Below are positions 36,197 to 45,800 of a stretch of 64,000 nucleotides of DNA, one piece after another (within the stretch, counting starts at the first letter, position 1; each line of letters begins with the position of its first letter). This DNA is from Bacteroidota bacterium (GTDB taxonomy: Bacteria > Bacteroidota > Bacteroidia > J057 > JADKCL01): assembly GCA_016718825.1 (NCBI GenBank), contig JADKCL010000005.1, positions 248,001-312,000 on the forward strand. The letters run 5' to 3'. The notes beneath the pieces are model-generated. The model saw nothing but the letters and a program-made list of their open reading frames with translations. It had not been told where the DNA came from and searched no databases. The position numbers and the translations under genes were made by a program.

Positions 36197-39100
36197 ATGC
36201 AATACAACAGGGTAAACAACTTATTTGGATGGGTCACTTTTTTGGTGGCATTCATCACGTATTACCTCACGATGGCCCCCACGGCCAGCTTTTGGGATTG
36301 CGGCGAATTTATCGCTTGCGCCAATGAGCTTGAGGTTCCTCACCCTCCGGGCGCTCCATTCTTCCTGCTTTTGGGACGTTTCTTTGCCATGTTTGCAAAG
36401 ACGCCTGAGACGGTAGCATGGTGGGTCAACATGGTCTCCGTGCTGTCAAGTGCGGTTTGCGTCATGTTCACATTCTGGATCACGACTTACTTGGCACGCA
36501 AGCTCGTGGCCTATGGCAAGAAGGAATTGGACATGAACGAAACGCTTGTCGTGATGGGTTCCGGCCTCGTAGCTGCCTTGACTGTCGCATTTTCCGATTC
36601 GTTTTGGTTCAACGCGGTGGAGGCCGAGGTCTATGCCTTGAGTTCCTTCTTTACTGCCGCGGTCGTATGGCTGATTTTCAAATGGGAGGCACGCGCCGAC
36701 GAACCCGACAACATGAAGTGGATCATTTTGATCGCCTTTGTGATGGGCATCTCGATCGGTACGCACTTGCTGAACTTGCTCGCAGTGCCGATGCTGGCAT
36801 TCGTGTACTACTTCAAGAAATTCAAAATCAATCCGGTTGGCATCGTCGTGACCTTCATGACTTCGATCGTGATTTTGGCTTTCATTCAATATGGTGTCAT
36901 TCAGAAGTCTGCTGAATTTGCTTGGTTGTTTGAGCGCATCATGGTCGGTTCCGAGCGGATGGACGTCGAAACCGGAATTTATGAAGCATCCGGATGGGGA
37001 ATGGGCTTCGGAACTGGAATCGTTGTCTTCATGATTTTGGCCTTGGGGACGCTGTTTGCCGGACTTTTTGTCACGCAAAATCAGAAGGTCAGCAACCGTT
37101 TGTTTGCCAATCGTGACGCCCTGCGCGTGATCTTGAATACAGCTTGCTGGAGCATGCTCGTGATCGTAGTCGGCTATAGCAGCTACACTATGATTGTGAT
37201 TCGTGCAGGTGCCGGCGCACCGATCAACGAAAACGATCCAAGTTCGGCAGCATCGATGATCAGCTACCTGAAGCGTGAGCAATACGGCGACTCGCCGCTG
37301 TTGCGTGGTGTGCGCTACAACGATGCCGCAGACGGCCGCAATCAAAAGGTCGAATACAAGCGCGAGGCTTATGTCCAAGTGAAGGAGCCACGTGTTTTGG
37401 AAAATGGCGCCTACACCTTGAAAGATGGCGGCAGCCTGAATGTCAAAAATGGTGTGGCCGAAGGGTTCACCGTTCCTGCCGCCAACGACGGCGACCGTTT
37501 TGTGACCAAACTGAAGGATGGACGCAAGGTCACAGTCGATGCAGAAACCAAAATTGTCTCTCGTGTTGAAGACCGCTACCTCTGGTATGGCTTCAAACAA
37601 GACGTAGACTATACCTCCGGTAAAGTCTGGTTCCCAAGGATGCACTCTGCCCAAGGTGGCCACTACGGCGGCGAATTCGGGTATAAAAACTATGTCAAAC
37701 GCAAAGGCGGTTCGGATTCGCCTGCGGATGACAAGCCGACATTCGGCGACGACATGAAGTTTTTCTTTGACTATCAGGTGCGTCACATGTACCTGCGCTA
37801 CTTCATGTGGAACTTCGCAGGCCGCGAAGGGGATAGCCAAGACATGGGCTGGGAAAGCGGTTTCGAATTCGGCAAATTCTCGGGTCAACCCCATGAAATG
37901 CTGAACCACCAAGGCAAAAACCACTATTTCCTGATCCCGTTGCTTTTGGGCTTATTTGGAATGGTGTACCAATTTGTGAAACGCTACAAGGATGCAACGA
38001 GCATCTTGCTGCTCTTCTTCTTTACAGGTTTTGCGATTATCCTCTACCTGAATCAAACCCCTGCACAGCCGCGTGAGCGTGACTATTCTTATGCTGGTTC
38101 CTTCCAAACCTTTGCGATTTGGGTCGGATTGGCTGTTGTAGCGATCTATGACATGCTTCGCGATTTGGTCAAGCTTGGAAAACCCATTGCCATGGCACTC
38201 TCCTTGCTTCCATTGGGTTCGCCCGTGATCATGGCCGCGCAAAACTGGGACGATCACAACCGTCACGTACAATATGTAGCACCTGATTCGGCCTACAACT
38301 TGCTCAACAGCTGCAAGAAAAACGGCATCATCTTCACCAACGGCGACAATGACACCTTCCCCTTGTGGTATATTCAGGAGGTCGAGGGTGTGCGAACGGA
38401 CGTGCGCGTCGTGAACTTGAGTTTGCTCAATACCGACTGGTACATCGATCAGATGAAGTTGCAAAGCAACGAATCTCCGCCGCTTCCGATCTCTTCGCCA
38501 CAGCAAGACTATATCGGCGATGTCGGTGCATTCCGTCAGTGGAAGCGCGGCGAAGTGGTGCGTATCCCGGTTGATCGCAAAAAGGTGCTTGAAAATGGCA
38601 CTGTTTTGCCCGAATACGCTCCCTATCTGATCGCGCCGGAAGTCGTTTGGCCGATTGCCACACGTGGCGGCTCACAAAGCTACCTCCTGAAGCAAGACTG
38701 GGTGATCTTGGACATCATCATGACCAATGCCAAAAATGGCTGGGATCGTCCGATCTATTTCAGCAGCACCATTCCACCGAGCAGCTACATCGGATTGCAG
38801 CCTTGGTTCCAAGTCGAAGGCTTGGCCAACCGCGTGGTTCCGGTTGACTTCAGCAAGTTCCCATGTCCAGCCACCGATCCTTACTCCCGTTCGGGTCGCG
38901 TGCAGGCAGACATTTCTTATGACTTGCTCATGAACAAGTTCCGTTACAGAGGCTTGTCGGATTCTACGATGTACTTGGATGACCACATCCGCCGCACCAT
39001 CATCGGCAACATGTCGAGCATGATCTTCCGCGCTGCGAATGCCTTTGCAGACGAAATGGATTGCCTTGGCAACCAAAACAAGATGATGACCGCGATGAAG

Positions 39101-39628
39101 AATGCCACGCCAGAGAAGGCCGACAGCTTGAACGCCGTGATCGCCAAGAATAAGAAGAAGATGGAAGAGGCCAAAACCAAGGCTGCCCAGCTTCTGACGA
39201 TGGCCGACGACAGCATCAGCGACGCAGCCCGTGGCAATGACGCGATCTATCCGATGTTTGCCTCGACCGTTTGGGAGCGTTTGGACAACGTGGAAATGGT
39301 CAAGAAAAACTTCGAAAAGGTCTTGAAAAAGGCCGAAGCCTGGGTCGCTTACTTCAACGAGTCCGAGATCAAGCTTCCGGAATACGACCGTCTCATGAGC
39401 GCAGTGCCATTTGTGATGCAAAAGGCGCGCGAAATGAAAGACTTCGAATCCGCAGCACGTGCAGCACAAATTGCCTTTGACGACAGCAAGGACCCGCAAT
39501 ACAAAGCGATGGCCGAGCAGTTCAAGGCAGAAGCCGCAGGCGGCGGAGCACCCAAGGAAAAAGCACCTCAGCCGATCGAACTCAACGTCCCCAAAGACAG
39601 CGACTCGGTCCCAGTGGTGATCGAATGA
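36197..39628 (+). CDS. DUF2723 family membrane glycosyltransferase-like protein
   Basis: 1143 residues. The N-terminal third is the DUF2723 domain (PTASFWDCGEFIACANEL near residue 30, VPHPPGAPFFLLLGR near 50), with many membrane helices up to about residue 350 and a second helix group at about 575-680 (ending before NGIIFTNGDNDTFPLWY). The C-terminal part is soluble and ends in a charged Ala/Lys-rich tail. The family is related to eukaryotic TMEM260, a protein O-mannosyltransferase, and such proteins are large and conserved in Bacteroidota. A role in protein O-glycosylation is inference. Followed by a strong terminator. Confidence 0.88.
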   Translation: MQYNRVNNLFGWVTFLVAFITYYLTMAPTASFWDCGEFIACANELEVPHPPGAPFFLLLGRFFAMFAKTPETVAWWVNMVSVLSSAVCVMFTFWITTYLARKLVAYGKKELDMNETLVVMGSGLVAALTVAFSDSFWFNAVEAEVYALSSFFTAAVVWLIFKWEARADEPDNMKWIILIAFVMGISIGTHLLNLLAVPMLAFVYYFKKFKINPVGIVVTFMTSIVILAFIQYGVIQKSAEFAWLFERIMVGSERMDVETGIYEASGWGMGFGTGIVVFMILALGTLFAGLFVTQNQKVSNRLFANRDALRVILNTACWSMLVIVVGYSSYTMIVIRAGAGAPINENDPSSAASMISYLKREQYGDSPLLRGVRYNDAADGRNQKVEYKREAYVQVKEPRVLENGAYTLKDGGSLNVKNGVAEGFTVPAANDGDRFVTKLKDGRKVTVDAETKIVSRVEDRYLWYGFKQDVDYTSGKVWFPRMHSAQGGHYGGEFGYKNYVKRKGGSDSPADDKPTFGDDMKFFFDYQVRHMYLRYFMWNFAGREGDSQDMGWESGFEFGKFSGQPHEMLNHQGKNHYFLIPLLLGLFGMVYQFVKRYKDATSILLLFFFTGFAIILYLNQTPAQPRERDYSYAGSFQTFAIWVGLAVVAIYDMLRDLVKLGKPIAMALSLLPLGSPVIMAAQNWDDHNRHVQYVAPDSAYNLLNSCKKNGIIFTNGDNDTFPLWYIQEVEGVRTDVRVVNLSLLNTDWYIDQMKLQSNESPPLPISSPQQDYIGDVGAFRQWKRGEVVRIPVDRKKVLENGTVLPEYAPYLIAPEVVWPIATRGGSQSYLLKQDWVILDIIMTNAKNGWDRPIYFSSTIPPSSYIGLQPWFQVEGLANRVVPVDFSKFPCPATDPYSRSGRVQADISYDLLMNKFRYRGLSDSTMYLDDHIRRTIIGNMSSMIFRAANAFADEMDCLGNQNKMMTAMKNATPEKADSLNAVIAKNKKKMEEAKTKAAQLLTMADDSISDAARGNDAIYPMFASTVWERLDNVEMVKKNFEKVLKKAEAWVAYFNESEIKLPEYDRLMSAVPFVMQKAREMKDFESAARAAQIAFDDSKDPQYKAMAEQFKAEAAGGGAPKEKAPQPIELNVPKDSDSVPVVIE

Positions 39629-39642
39629 TCAATTGAATTTCA

Positions 39643-39682
39643 AAAATGCAGGGTTGCGGTTCTGACCACGATCCTGCATTTT
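39643..39682 (+). terminator. intrinsic terminator after the DUF2723 gene
   Basis: Perfect 10-base inverted repeat AAAATGCAGG (39643-39652) / CCTGCATTTT (39673-39682), loop of 20 bases, T-rich 3' side, 14 bases after the stop codon. Confidence 0.8.
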
Positions 39683-39696
39683 GTTTTGAATACTTT

Positions 39697-39704
39697 AGAA
39701 GGAG
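39697..39704 (+). promoter_or_regulatory. Shine-Dalgarno sequence for rlmB
   Basis: AGAAGGAG ends five bases before ATG 39710. A canonical SD is uncommon in this phylum and decides the start codon over the in-frame TTG at 39686. Confidence 0.7.
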
Positions 39705-39709
39705 TAAAA

Positions 39710-40597
39710 ATGGCAGAGCCAGAAAATAGGGATTCAGGCAAGCGCGGCCCCCGCAACGACAGGCGTGATGACCGTCGTGGACCGGCACCAGAGCGTCGTG
39801 ACGCTGGGCAAAGCAGCCGTCCGCCTCGCCGCGACGACGCGCGTGACGAGGAGAAATTGGAAGGAAAAGACTTCATCTACGGTGCCCGCACCGTCATGGA
39901 AGCGATGGAGGCAGGCCGTGCAATTGACAAGATCCTCATGAAAAAGGGCCTTGACAGCGAATTGCGCAACGATGTATATGACCTTGCGCAGAAGGCCAAC
40001 ATCCCGATCCAGGTTGTTCCGGTCGAGAAACTCGACCGCTTGGCGCGCAATATGAACCACCAAGGTGTCGTCGCGTTCACCGTTTTGGTGCCGTATGCCG
40101 ATTTGGAGCAAGTCCTCATCGGACTCGAATCCAAAGGCAAGGAGCCGCTGCTCCTCATGATCGACCAAGTCAGTGACGTGCGTAACTTCGGCGGCATTAC
40201 GCGCTCGGCCGAGTGTTTGGGTGTGGATGCCATCGTGATACCCGAGCAAGGGAGCGCGCGCATCAGCGCCGACGCAATGAAGGCGAGTGCTGGCGCGCTC
40301 AACCACGTGCCCGTATGTCGCGTGCATCACCTGCAAGACGCGGTTTATATGCTCAAAGACCGCGGCATTCGCATCGTGACATGCGGCGAAAAAGCCAAGG
40401 CCACACTTTGGGAAACAGATCTCAAAGGTCCGCTTTGTCTGGTTTTTGGCTCGGAAGACAAAGGCATCACGCCCAGGATCATCAAATCTGCGGATGCACA
40501 ATTGAGTATCCCGATGTTGGGACAGATTTCGTCGCTGAATGTCGGCGTTTCGGTGGGCGTTGTGCTCGCCGAAGTCGTGCGCCAACGGTTGATGTAA
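39710..40597 (+). CDS. rlmB: 23S rRNA (guanosine-2'-O-)-methyltransferase RlmB (SpoU/TrmH family)
   Basis: 295 residues. 2'-O-methylates a guanosine in 23S rRNA. An unusual ~55-residue Arg/Asp/Pro-rich N-terminal extension precedes the substrate-binding domain (FIYGARTVMEAMEAGRAIDK), followed by the SPOUT knot domain with motif 1 DQVSDVRNFGGITRSAECLG (about residue 155), motif 2 LVFGSEDKGITPRI (about 249) and motif 3 IPMLGQISSLNVGVSVGV (about 270). The extension is low-complexity and probably disordered. The exact rRNA position is inferred from family; TrmH-like activity on tRNA cannot be excluded. Confidence 0.9.
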   Translation: MAEPENRDSGKRGPRNDRRDDRRGPAPERRDAGQSSRPPRRDDARDEEKLEGKDFIYGARTVMEAMEAGRAIDKILMKKGLDSELRNDVYDLAQKANIPIQVVPVEKLDRLARNMNHQGVVAFTVLVPYADLEQVLIGLESKGKEPLLLMIDQVSDVRNFGGITRSAECLGVDAIVIPEQGSARISADAMKASAGALNHVPVCRVHHLQDAVYMLKDRGIRIVTCGEKAKATLWETDLKGPLCLVFGSEDKGITPRIIKSADAQLSIPMLGQISSLNVGVSVGVVLAEVVRQRLM

Positions 40598-40616
40598 TGT
40601 AGATTTGCAGCAAGGG

Positions 40617-40651
40617 CATGGAGACACTCAGAATCGCTGGATGTCTCCATG
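40617..40651 (+). terminator. hairpin after rlmB, probable terminator
   Basis: CATGGAGACA (40617-40626) pairs perfectly with TGTCTCCATG (40642-40651) around a 15-base loop, followed by TCTTT. It lies between rlmB and the DUF255 gene, 19 bases after the rlmB stop. Confidence 0.55.
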
Positions 40652-40677
40652 TCTTTGTGGCTTAAAACGGAAACAGA

Positions 40678-42715
40678 ATGTCAAAAATCCCCAATCATCT
40701 CGCCCAGGAAAGCAGTCCTTACTTGCTGCAACATGCCTACAATCCGGTTGATTGGCATCCTTGGGGGCCTGAAGCCTTGGAAAAGGCGCAGCGGGAAAAC
40801 AAGCTGCTCATCATCTCGGTCGGCTATGCTGCCTGTCATTGGTGCCATGTGATGGAGCATGAGAGCTTCGAGGACGATACGGTCGCATCGGTGCAGAATG
40901 CGCATTTTGTCAGCATCAAAGTCGACCGCGAGGAGCGTCCCGACATCGATCAAATCTACATGGACGCCGTGCAATTGATGACCGGGCAGGGCGGTTGGCC
41001 GCTGAACTGTGTGGCTTTACCGGACGGTAGGCCGATTTGGGGAGGCACTTACTTCAAAAAGGGGCAATGGATCGACATCTTGACGCAACTTGCGGATTTA
41101 TGGGAAAGTCGGCCGGGGGAAGCCTTTGGCTATGCTGAAAGGTTGACCGATGCCGTGCGGAAAATGGATGCTTTGGTGCCGGTTGCCGCGCCTTCGCCGT
41201 TTACCAATGCATTTTTGGAGTCCGTGCTCAAGCCTTGGCGCGCCTTGTTTGATGCCCGTTGGGGAGGCTACAACCGTGCGCCCAAGTTTCCCATGCCCAA
41301 CAATTGGCTGTTTTTGTTGCGGGAAGGGAAGCGGCTGGATGATCTGGGGCTTGACCCTTGCCGTCAAAACCACCCTCGAAAAGATGGCTTGGGGCGGCAT
41401 CTACGACCAATTGGGCGGTGGATTTGCGCGTTACAGCGTTGATGGCATCTGGAAGGTTCCGCACTTCGAAAAAATGACCTATGACAATGGGCAGTTGATG
41501 TCGTTGTATGCGGAGGCCTACCGAGTGATGCCTGATCCGTTGTACAAACGCGTTGTAGAGCAGACGTTTGACTTCATGCAGCGCGAATTGATGTCACCCG
41601 AGGGTGGCTGGTATTCCTCTTTGGATGCAGACAGCGAAGGGGTGGAGGGCAAGTTTTATGTCTGGAAAAAGGCGGAGGTCGAAGCCCTTCTAGGAAACGA
41701 CAGCGGATGGTGGTGTGAATATTACCAAGTCACCGACTTGGGCAATTTTGAGCATGGGAACAGCGTTCTGATCATGCAAAAGAGTCCGGCTGATTTTGCC
41801 GCAACGCGCGGAATGACGGAAGAAGCCTTTCTCAAGCGCTTGGAAGCTGCCAATGCCTTGATGTTTGATGCCCGCGCACCACGCATCCGGCCCGGATTGG
41901 ACGACAAGGTCTTGACGTCTTGGAATGCGTTGATGCTCAAGGGTTGTGTGGATGCCTACAAAGCCTTTGGCGATGCCAGGTATTTGGACGCCGCCTTGCG
42001 GAATGCGATTTTTTTACGGGACAACATGCTTCAGGGCTCCCAATTGATGCGCAATTTCAAAGCAGGCAAGGCAAGCATTCCAGCCTTTTTGGATGATTAC
42101 GCCCTTTTGGCGGATGCTTGGGTGGCCCTGTACCAAGTTTGTTTCGACCCCAGCTGGCTGAAACTTGCAGAAGGCCTGCTCGATCATGTCAAGGCCCATT
42201 TTTACAATCCGGCGACGCAGTTTTTCTTCTTCACCTCCGACGAAGATCCTGCCTTGATCGCGCGCAAGACGGAGGTCATGGACAATGTGATCCCGGCGAG
42301 CAATTCGGTGCTGGCAAATGCCTTTTTTGATTTGGGACACTTACTTGGTCGTGCCGACTTTGTGGAATCTGCCGAAAGGATGCTTCAGAACATTCAGCAG
42401 GATATGCCACGTTATGGCAGCGGCTACAGCAACTGGGCCATTTTGATGCAGAAATTTCTGGAGCCGTTTTGCGAGGTCGTAGTGACCGGACCCACGGCGC
42501 TGGAAACCGCTGCCGAAATCGATCGGGTTTACCATCCCAACAAAATCTTGGTCGCAGCCGTATCGGAAGAAGCTGGTCAACCCGTATTGCTGGAAGGCCG
42601 TTTTGTGCAAAACGAAACGTATATTTATGTCTGTCAAGGAAATACCTGTCAGCTTCCAGTGAAGGATGCGGCAGCAGCGGTGGAATTGATGGAAAGGCTT
42701 GGAAGGTCCAATTGA
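40678..42715 (+). pseudogene. DUF255/YyaL thioredoxin-domain protein, one frameshift
   Basis: About 678 residues when joined. Part 1 (40678 to about 41349) carries the thioredoxin-like DUF255 domain: NHLAQESSPYLLQHAYNPVDW, the conserved CHWCHVMEHESFED, and QGGWPLNCVALPDG. Part 2 (from about 41350) carries the (alpha/alpha)6-type domain: GGIYDQLGGGFARYSVD, PHFEKMTYDNGQL, FYVWKKAEVEALL, DDKVLTSWNALMLKG. The break fits one extra G in the GGGG run at 41346-41349; removing it restores D-D-L-G-L-T-L-A-V-K. Homologues (bacterial YyaL, animal SPATA20) are intact and of unclear function. The complete domain content around a homopolymer suggests sequencing error or very recent loss. Confidence 0.9.
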
Positions 42716-42723
42716 GCTAGGTC

Positions 42724-43422
42724 ATGAAGCAACGCTTGAAATCGAGAAGTATCCAAAGGCGCCTTCGGTCGATGGTCCTCCTTGCACTTGTAGGGCTACC
42801 CTTTTGGGCCATTTCGCAAGGTGCCCCACCACGGAAGGATGTGGAGGCGGCCCTTCGGATTCCGAGCAAAACGTTACGCGCAGGCCGTTTTGGCATCGGG
42901 ATGCGCAATGCGGCCAATTTATGGGGCGACAACAAGATGCTTGGCATCGGCGCAGGTGGGCAGCTCAAACTGGCATTTTCGCCAAGGGTCAACACTGATT
43001 TTTTTGCCGATTTGATTGATTCCAAGGGCGAACGTGGCAGCTTCCGCAAGGATTATCATATCGGCTGGGCGGTGCAATTCGGATTGTTCAAAGGCGGATT
43101 TGGGAGCCGGAAATTCGTCCCCTATCTCATGGCAGGCCAATGTTTTGACCTGACGAAGGTTGGCGTGGTCGGGCAAACAGCCTCTCCACTGATCTTTTCG
43201 GCAGCCGTGCAAGGCGGGGCAGGCGTCAGCAGCTTCGTTCACCGCAACGTCGAGCTGAATCTGCAGCTTCAATACATGATGCACATGACGCAGCACGTCC
43301 ACCTCAATTGGAACGAATTGGGCGTGGCGAGCTACGACATCGACAAGGGCGCGAGCGCGGAGGGACATTTGCTCACCACATTTTCGGTCACCTTTTACTT
43401 CCTCAACCTCTGGAAACGATGA
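42724..43422 (+). CDS. predicted outer-membrane beta-barrel protein
   Basis: 232 residues. Signal peptide after a basic start (RRLRSMVLLALVGLPFWAIS, then Gln), then about eight predicted amphipathic strands, including FGIGMRNAANLWG, LGIGAGGQLKLAFS and a final aromatic strand TFSVTFYFLNLWKR. It resembles small porin-like/OmpA-type barrels of Bacteroidota, without a motif specific enough for a family name. Starts 8 bases after the DUF255 gene and overlaps the next gene by four bases (ATGA), so it belongs to a two-gene barrel pair. Confidence 0.75.
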   Translation: MKQRLKSRSIQRRLRSMVLLALVGLPFWAISQGAPPRKDVEAALRIPSKTLRAGRFGIGMRNAANLWGDNKMLGIGAGGQLKLAFSPRVNTDFFADLIDSKGERGSFRKDYHIGWAVQFGLFKGGFGSRKFVPYLMAGQCFDLTKVGVVGQTASPLIFSAAVQGGAGVSSFVHRNVELNLQLQYMMHMTQHVHLNWNELGVASYDIDKGASAEGHLLTTFSVTFYFLNLWKR

Positions 43423-44006
43423 AAAAGCTGCTGATTTTGCTGCCGATGTTGTGTTCCGTTGTGGTCTTCGGGCAGAAGCAAACGGGCATTCACGCGGGAT
43501 TGGTGCGCGTGCAAGGAACCGTTGCATTGGGATTTGACATCAATAAAGTCACGCCCGAACAGCGTTACTACATTTATGGGGAAGGCGAAGTGCTCATCAG
43601 TAATCATATCGGCGTAAACGGCTCGGTTTGGTACAATTTGGGATCAAGTGAAAGGCGATTTTATTCATTTGGCAATCCGGAAGGGGCAGAGGATACCAAG
43701 GTGCATTCCGTTCTTGCCGGCCCCGTTTTCCATGTTTTCGCGAATCAGCCATTGGATTTGTATGTGGGGATTCAACCTGGATTTTCCCCGACGACCTCCA
43801 AATACAATACCCCTTTGGATGGGGTTGAAACGGAATTGCAAATTTCCCCGACCGCGTCAGCGTTTGGCGGAGTCGCCTACTACGGCTCATTTTTCCATCT
43901 TTTTGCACAGGCACGCTACGTGCGAACGCAACACTACAGCCTCCGCAATCAGCAGTCGCTGAGTGATTTGCGTTTGTGCATTGGCTTGGGATTCAACATT
44001 AATTGA
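43419..44006 (+). CDS. predicted outer-membrane beta-barrel protein
   Basis: 195 residues from ATG 43419, which overlaps the upstream stop as ATGA; longer open frames are shadows. Signal peptide MKKLLILLPMLCSVVVFG, then Gln. The mature part has repeated amphipathic strands (GIHAGLVRVQGTVALGFDI, YIYGEGEVLISNHIGVNGSV, DLYVGIQPGFSP, FGGVAYYGSFFHLFAQARYV) and a C-terminal strand LRLCIGLGFNIN. About eight strands fit a small barrel. Function unknown; probably works with the preceding barrel protein. Its 3' end overlaps the convergent lysoplasmalogenase gene by eight bases. Confidence 0.75.
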   Translation: MKKLLILLPMLCSVVVFGQKQTGIHAGLVRVQGTVALGFDINKVTPEQRYYIYGEGEVLISNHIGVNGSVWYNLGSSERRFYSFGNPEGAEDTKVHSVLAGPVFHVFANQPLDLYVGIQPGFSPTTSKYNTPLDGVETELQISPTASAFGGVAYYGSFFHLFAQARYVRTQHYSLRNQQSLSDLRLCIGLGFNIN

Positions 44007-44658
44007 AGGCGCAACCTGCATGCGGATTGCCGCAGAGGAAGGCAAGGCAAATCAGCGCTTGGCCTGCATAGTAGGTCGTCATGACCCAGTATTTCGCTCC
44101 GGGAATGGGTTTTCTGAATTTGTCCAGAGCGAGCAAGGTATCTGAAAGTGTGAAGGTGAATGCACCCGCGATCAGCAAACCTGCATTCGATCCTCCTCTT
44201 AAGACCGCCATCGTATCCATCGTCAAAATCACGGAAATATAGACGTAGACCGGCAGCTTCATTTCGCCGAGATGCGGATTGAGCACCACCACCATTCCGA
44301 TTCCGAATACCAGCAACACGCCGAGCAGCCAAACATAGTCCATGGTCCATTCCGAGCCGTTGGAAAATGTAAAAACATAGATGACGTGCGCGAGCAAGAA
44401 CGAAACCAATCCGCCGATGAAGAACTTTTCGCCCTCAAAACTCAGGCTGATGTCACCCATGGCGGAGAGCACAAAGCCCGCACAGAGCAATTTTCCATGG
44501 ATTCCCGGAATCAACAACAGCGCCGCCACCGCCAAAGTCAGTGCTGGAACGGCCTTGATGGCAAATGCTCCCGGAAACGGCAATTTGTGGATGAGTGCGA
44601 GATAAGCCACCGCGCCAACGGAAAAGAGAATCGTGAGAATCAGAGGAAGGTGCTCCAT
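43999..44658 (-). CDS. lysoplasmalogenase (YhhN/TMEM86 family)
   Basis: 219 residues, about eight membrane helices. The family hydrolyses the vinyl-ether bond of lysoplasmalogens (TMEM86B) or is otherwise a membrane lipid enzyme. Conserved family features: KAVPALTLAVAALLL near residue 35, GFVLSAMGDISLSFEGEKFF near 61 with the conserved Asp, and AGAFTFTLSDTLLALDKF near 165 with the second conserved Asp. Convergent with the barrel gene. Plasmalogens are not common in aerobic bacteria, so the real substrate may differ. Confidence 0.87.
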   Translation of the reverse strand: MEHLPLILTILFSVGAVAYLALIHKLPFPGAFAIKAVPALTLAVAALLLIPGIHGKLLCAGFVLSAMGDISLSFEGEKFFIGGLVSFLLAHVIYVFTFSNGSEWTMDYVWLLGVLLVFGIGMVVVLNPHLGEMKLPVYVYISVILTMDTMAVLRGGSNAGLLIAGAFTFTLSDTLLALDKFRKPIPGAKYWVMTTYYAGQALICLAFLCGNPHAGCAFN

Positions 44659-44722
44659 ACAACTTGGGAATTTGAACGAAGATAAAAAGAAAGGGACACC
44701 ATTCGAAGTAAAGCCTTCTACA

Positions 44723-45247
44723 TTAGCCTTCCAACTGTGAAAAGACGTCGTTGCTGATCAGAATCCCTGTATAGTACCATTCTTCCTCGTACTGCAAAAC
44801 ACTGTAAGCGATATCGACCGGCTTGTCTTGCCAGCGCATTTCCATCACGACAGCACGCATTGTGAGCAGAGATTCTGGATTTTCATCGTTTTGGAGAATG
44901 CCGCCGTATTGAAGTTTGGCAAGTTTTACGCGATGCTTTTTGGCACTTTTGAGAATGTCATCCAACTCCTCCTGCATCTTCTGTTTCATCTTTGCCAGAA
45001 CCGAGGCAGGTGTGGCGGTGGATGGAGCACCTTCGGATTCCTTTTTGCTCTCCTCAAGCATTTTTCCCACCGCCGCCTCGGTCGGCATCATCGATTCCAT
45101 CCTTGCGAAGTCTTTGTTTTGGATGGCTTCAAAAATTTCACGGCCGATGCTTTCGGGGGTACGTTCCACCTTCGTTTCCTTTTTGGAAAGTGGGGGTGAA
45201 ATCAGGAAGGCGAAGCAACAAAGCAGTGAAATCAGGAATTGCGCCAT
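44723..45247 (-). CDS. hypothetical secreted protein
   Basis: 174 residues. Signal peptide MAQFLISLLCCFAFLISPPL, then a basic linker, a helical region with Met/Lys/Glu (KMLEESKKESE, KMKQKMQEELDDILKSAKKH) and a C-terminal beta-rich part (MRWQDKPVDIAYSVLQYEEEWYYTG, shown here in part) resembling NTF2/DUF4878-like fold proteins. No family recognised with confidence. Two bases downstream of the membrane-protein gene, so in one operon with it and the amine oxidase. Confidence 0.7.
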   Translation of the reverse strand: MAQFLISLLCCFAFLISPPLSKKETKVERTPESIGREIFEAIQNKDFARMESMMPTEAAVGKMLEESKKESEGAPSTATPASVLAKMKQKMQEELDDILKSAKKHRVKLAKLQYGGILQNDENPESLLTMRAVVMEMRWQDKPVDIAYSVLQYEEEWYYTGILISNDVFSQLEG

Positions 45248-45249
45248 TT

Positions 45250-45735
45250 TTAAATACTTTTATCCAGAAAAAACATTGCAAGAAACGGCGCGAACAATGC
45301 CCCGCAACCGATCCAGTATCCTAATCCCGTGTTGATGAAAAAGTTACCGACGATGCCTGCCTGCGGTCCGAAAAAATTGACGAGAAAGAATGCCGCAATG
45401 TTGAAAAGGAGCAAGTAGGTGAATGGACCTCCGGCATACTTTCCACGAATGGCCATCGTAAGTCCAAAAACGGGGAAAAACAGGAACGCGGAGAGTAGAA
45501 TGCAATTTGTGAGGGTGGCCATACCCGTGGTGCCGACAAATAGTGCCTTGATATTCCCTGCAACACCTGCGCTGCCCGGCTCCTTGACCAAATTCACCAA
45601 ATCGATGATGCTGAATTTGCCAATGAAGGGCAAAAAGATTGCGACAATTGCCGCCAAACCACATAAGCGTACGATGACTTTGAATGCAGGTCCGGAATCT
45701 CCGGTGTTGTCAGCGCCTAACTTTGAACTAGCCAT
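45250..45735 (-). CDS. hypothetical four-helix membrane protein
   Basis: 161 residues with four predicted membrane helices (about 22-41, 72-92, 103-122, 133-157) and a Ser/Asp-rich cytoplasmic start. Not recognised. Middle gene of a minus-strand unit: amine oxidase (66 bases upstream), this gene, then the secreted hypothetical 2 bases downstream. No function proposed. Confidence 0.7.
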   Translation of the reverse strand: MASSKLGADNTGDSGPAFKVIVRLCGLAAIVAIFLPFIGKFSIIDLVNLVKEPGSAGVAGNIKALFVGTTGMATLTNCILLSAFLFFPVFGLTMAIRGKYAGGPFTYLLLFNIAAFFLVNFFGPQAGIVGNFFINTGLGYWIGCGALFAPFLAMFFLDKSI

Positions 45736-45800
45736 AGGGAGTTTTTGAACGTTGAATTTGAAAAGTAGAATGAATCAATCCTTAAAAATAGGCAAAATGC

